DNA of 6,354 nt from Nitrososphaerales archaeon TH5895. Its GTDB lineage: Archaea > Thermoproteota > Nitrososphaeria > Nitrososphaerales > Nitrososphaeraceae. The notes beneath the pieces were generated by a model. The model was not told the DNA's origin. It worked only from the letters and a program-made list of their open reading frames with translations, and searched no databases. The stretch spans positions 1 to 6,354 of the forward strand of contig JAATVS010000697.1 of assembly GCA_014523695.1 (NCBI GenBank). The letters run 5' to 3'. The translations under genes were made by a program, and so were the position numbers. Shown in pieces: positions 6,180 to 6,354 of this stretch. Positions within the stretch are counted from its first letter, which is position 1. Each line of letters opens with the position of its first letter.

Positions 6180-6354
6180 TCAGCCCTTCTCGTGTAGGGC
6201 AGCGTAAATAAATGGCAATAATGTAGTAGCTTCGCCATGAATCGTGACACGAGATGCTTTTGCAGTTATCTTTCCCCATGATACAGCTTCTTCGACAAGG
6301 GCTCCACTTAGACTTCCGTCCCATTCAGGACTGGTAGTCAAATATACTGCGTAA
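6180..6354 (-). CDS. Deoxyhypusine synthase, C-terminal fragment (5' end outside window)
   Basis: The last 57 codons of a minus-strand gene, ending with TGA at 6182-6180 and open at the right edge. The fragment reads YAVYLTTSPEWDGSLSGALV, then EEAVSWGKITAKA, then VTIHGEATTLLPFIYAALHE. This matches the end of deoxyhypusine synthase, which moves the aminobutyl group of spermidine onto a lysine of translation factor a/eIF5A, the first step to hypusine. The lysine in SWGK (codon 6272-6270) corresponds to the catalytic lysine that carries the enzyme-imine intermediate in the human enzyme (Lys329), and the preceding EE to its conserved active-site acid. The end shortly after the GEATTLLP strand-helix is normal for the family. 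A related homospermidine-synthase-like role cannot be excluded from this fragment. The gene is convergent with the amidotransferase, with about 145 bases between them. Confidence 0.85.
   Translation of the reverse strand, partial: YAVYLTTSPEWDGSLSGALVEEAVSWGKITAKASRVTIHGEATTLLPFIYAALHEKG

Noticed and set aside
6049..6324. Minus-strand open frame of 91 codons at the right end
   Set aside because: It overlaps the deoxyhypusine synthase codons in a different minus-strand frame. The synthase match (DGSLSG, SWGK) is decisive for the other frame.

Overview
The window looks like a piece of an archaeal chromosome, most likely from the ammonia-oxidising Nitrososphaeria (Thaumarchaeota). The direct evidence is a deoxyhypusine synthase C-terminus (an archaeal/eukaryotic family), archaeal-type TATA boxes just upstream of starts with little or no leader, an Lrp/AsnC-type regulator, and two different urea-uptake genes side by side. 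The genus cannot be named from the sequence, and the lineage is an inference from gene content.

Layout. Positions 1-879 (minus) carry a urea channel of the UT family, open at the left edge. Positions 880-1131 are a spacer with no convincing gene. Positions 1132-3478 (minus) hold what was once a single large gene: a DUR3-like sodium/urea symporter (SSS family) fused at its C-terminus to a universal stress protein (UspA) domain. It is now broken by two one-base frameshifts and three in-frame stops, so no full-length product is possible as read. A divergent intergenic region (3479-3663) with TATA boxes and several short palindromes separates it from an Lrp/AsnC-family regulator (3664-4203, plus). 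A ParB-like DNA-binding protein (4228-5133, minus) converges on the regulator with a 24-base gap. A stand-alone class I glutamine amidotransferase (5342-6034, plus) is divergent from the ParB-like gene. The last feature is the 3' end of a deoxyhypusine synthase gene (6180 to beyond 6354, minus), convergent with the amidotransferase.

How it fits together. The left half is a urea-acquisition locus: a passive channel (UT) and an active symporter (DUR3 type), both of which would feed urease in an ammonia oxidiser. The symporter is decayed while the visible part of the channel is open. The Lrp-like gene shares its upstream region with the symporter and could have regulated it; this is inference from position. 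The right half (ParB-like, amidotransferase, deoxyhypusine synthase) shows no obvious functional link to urea. By eye it is somewhat more AT-rich than the transporter half.
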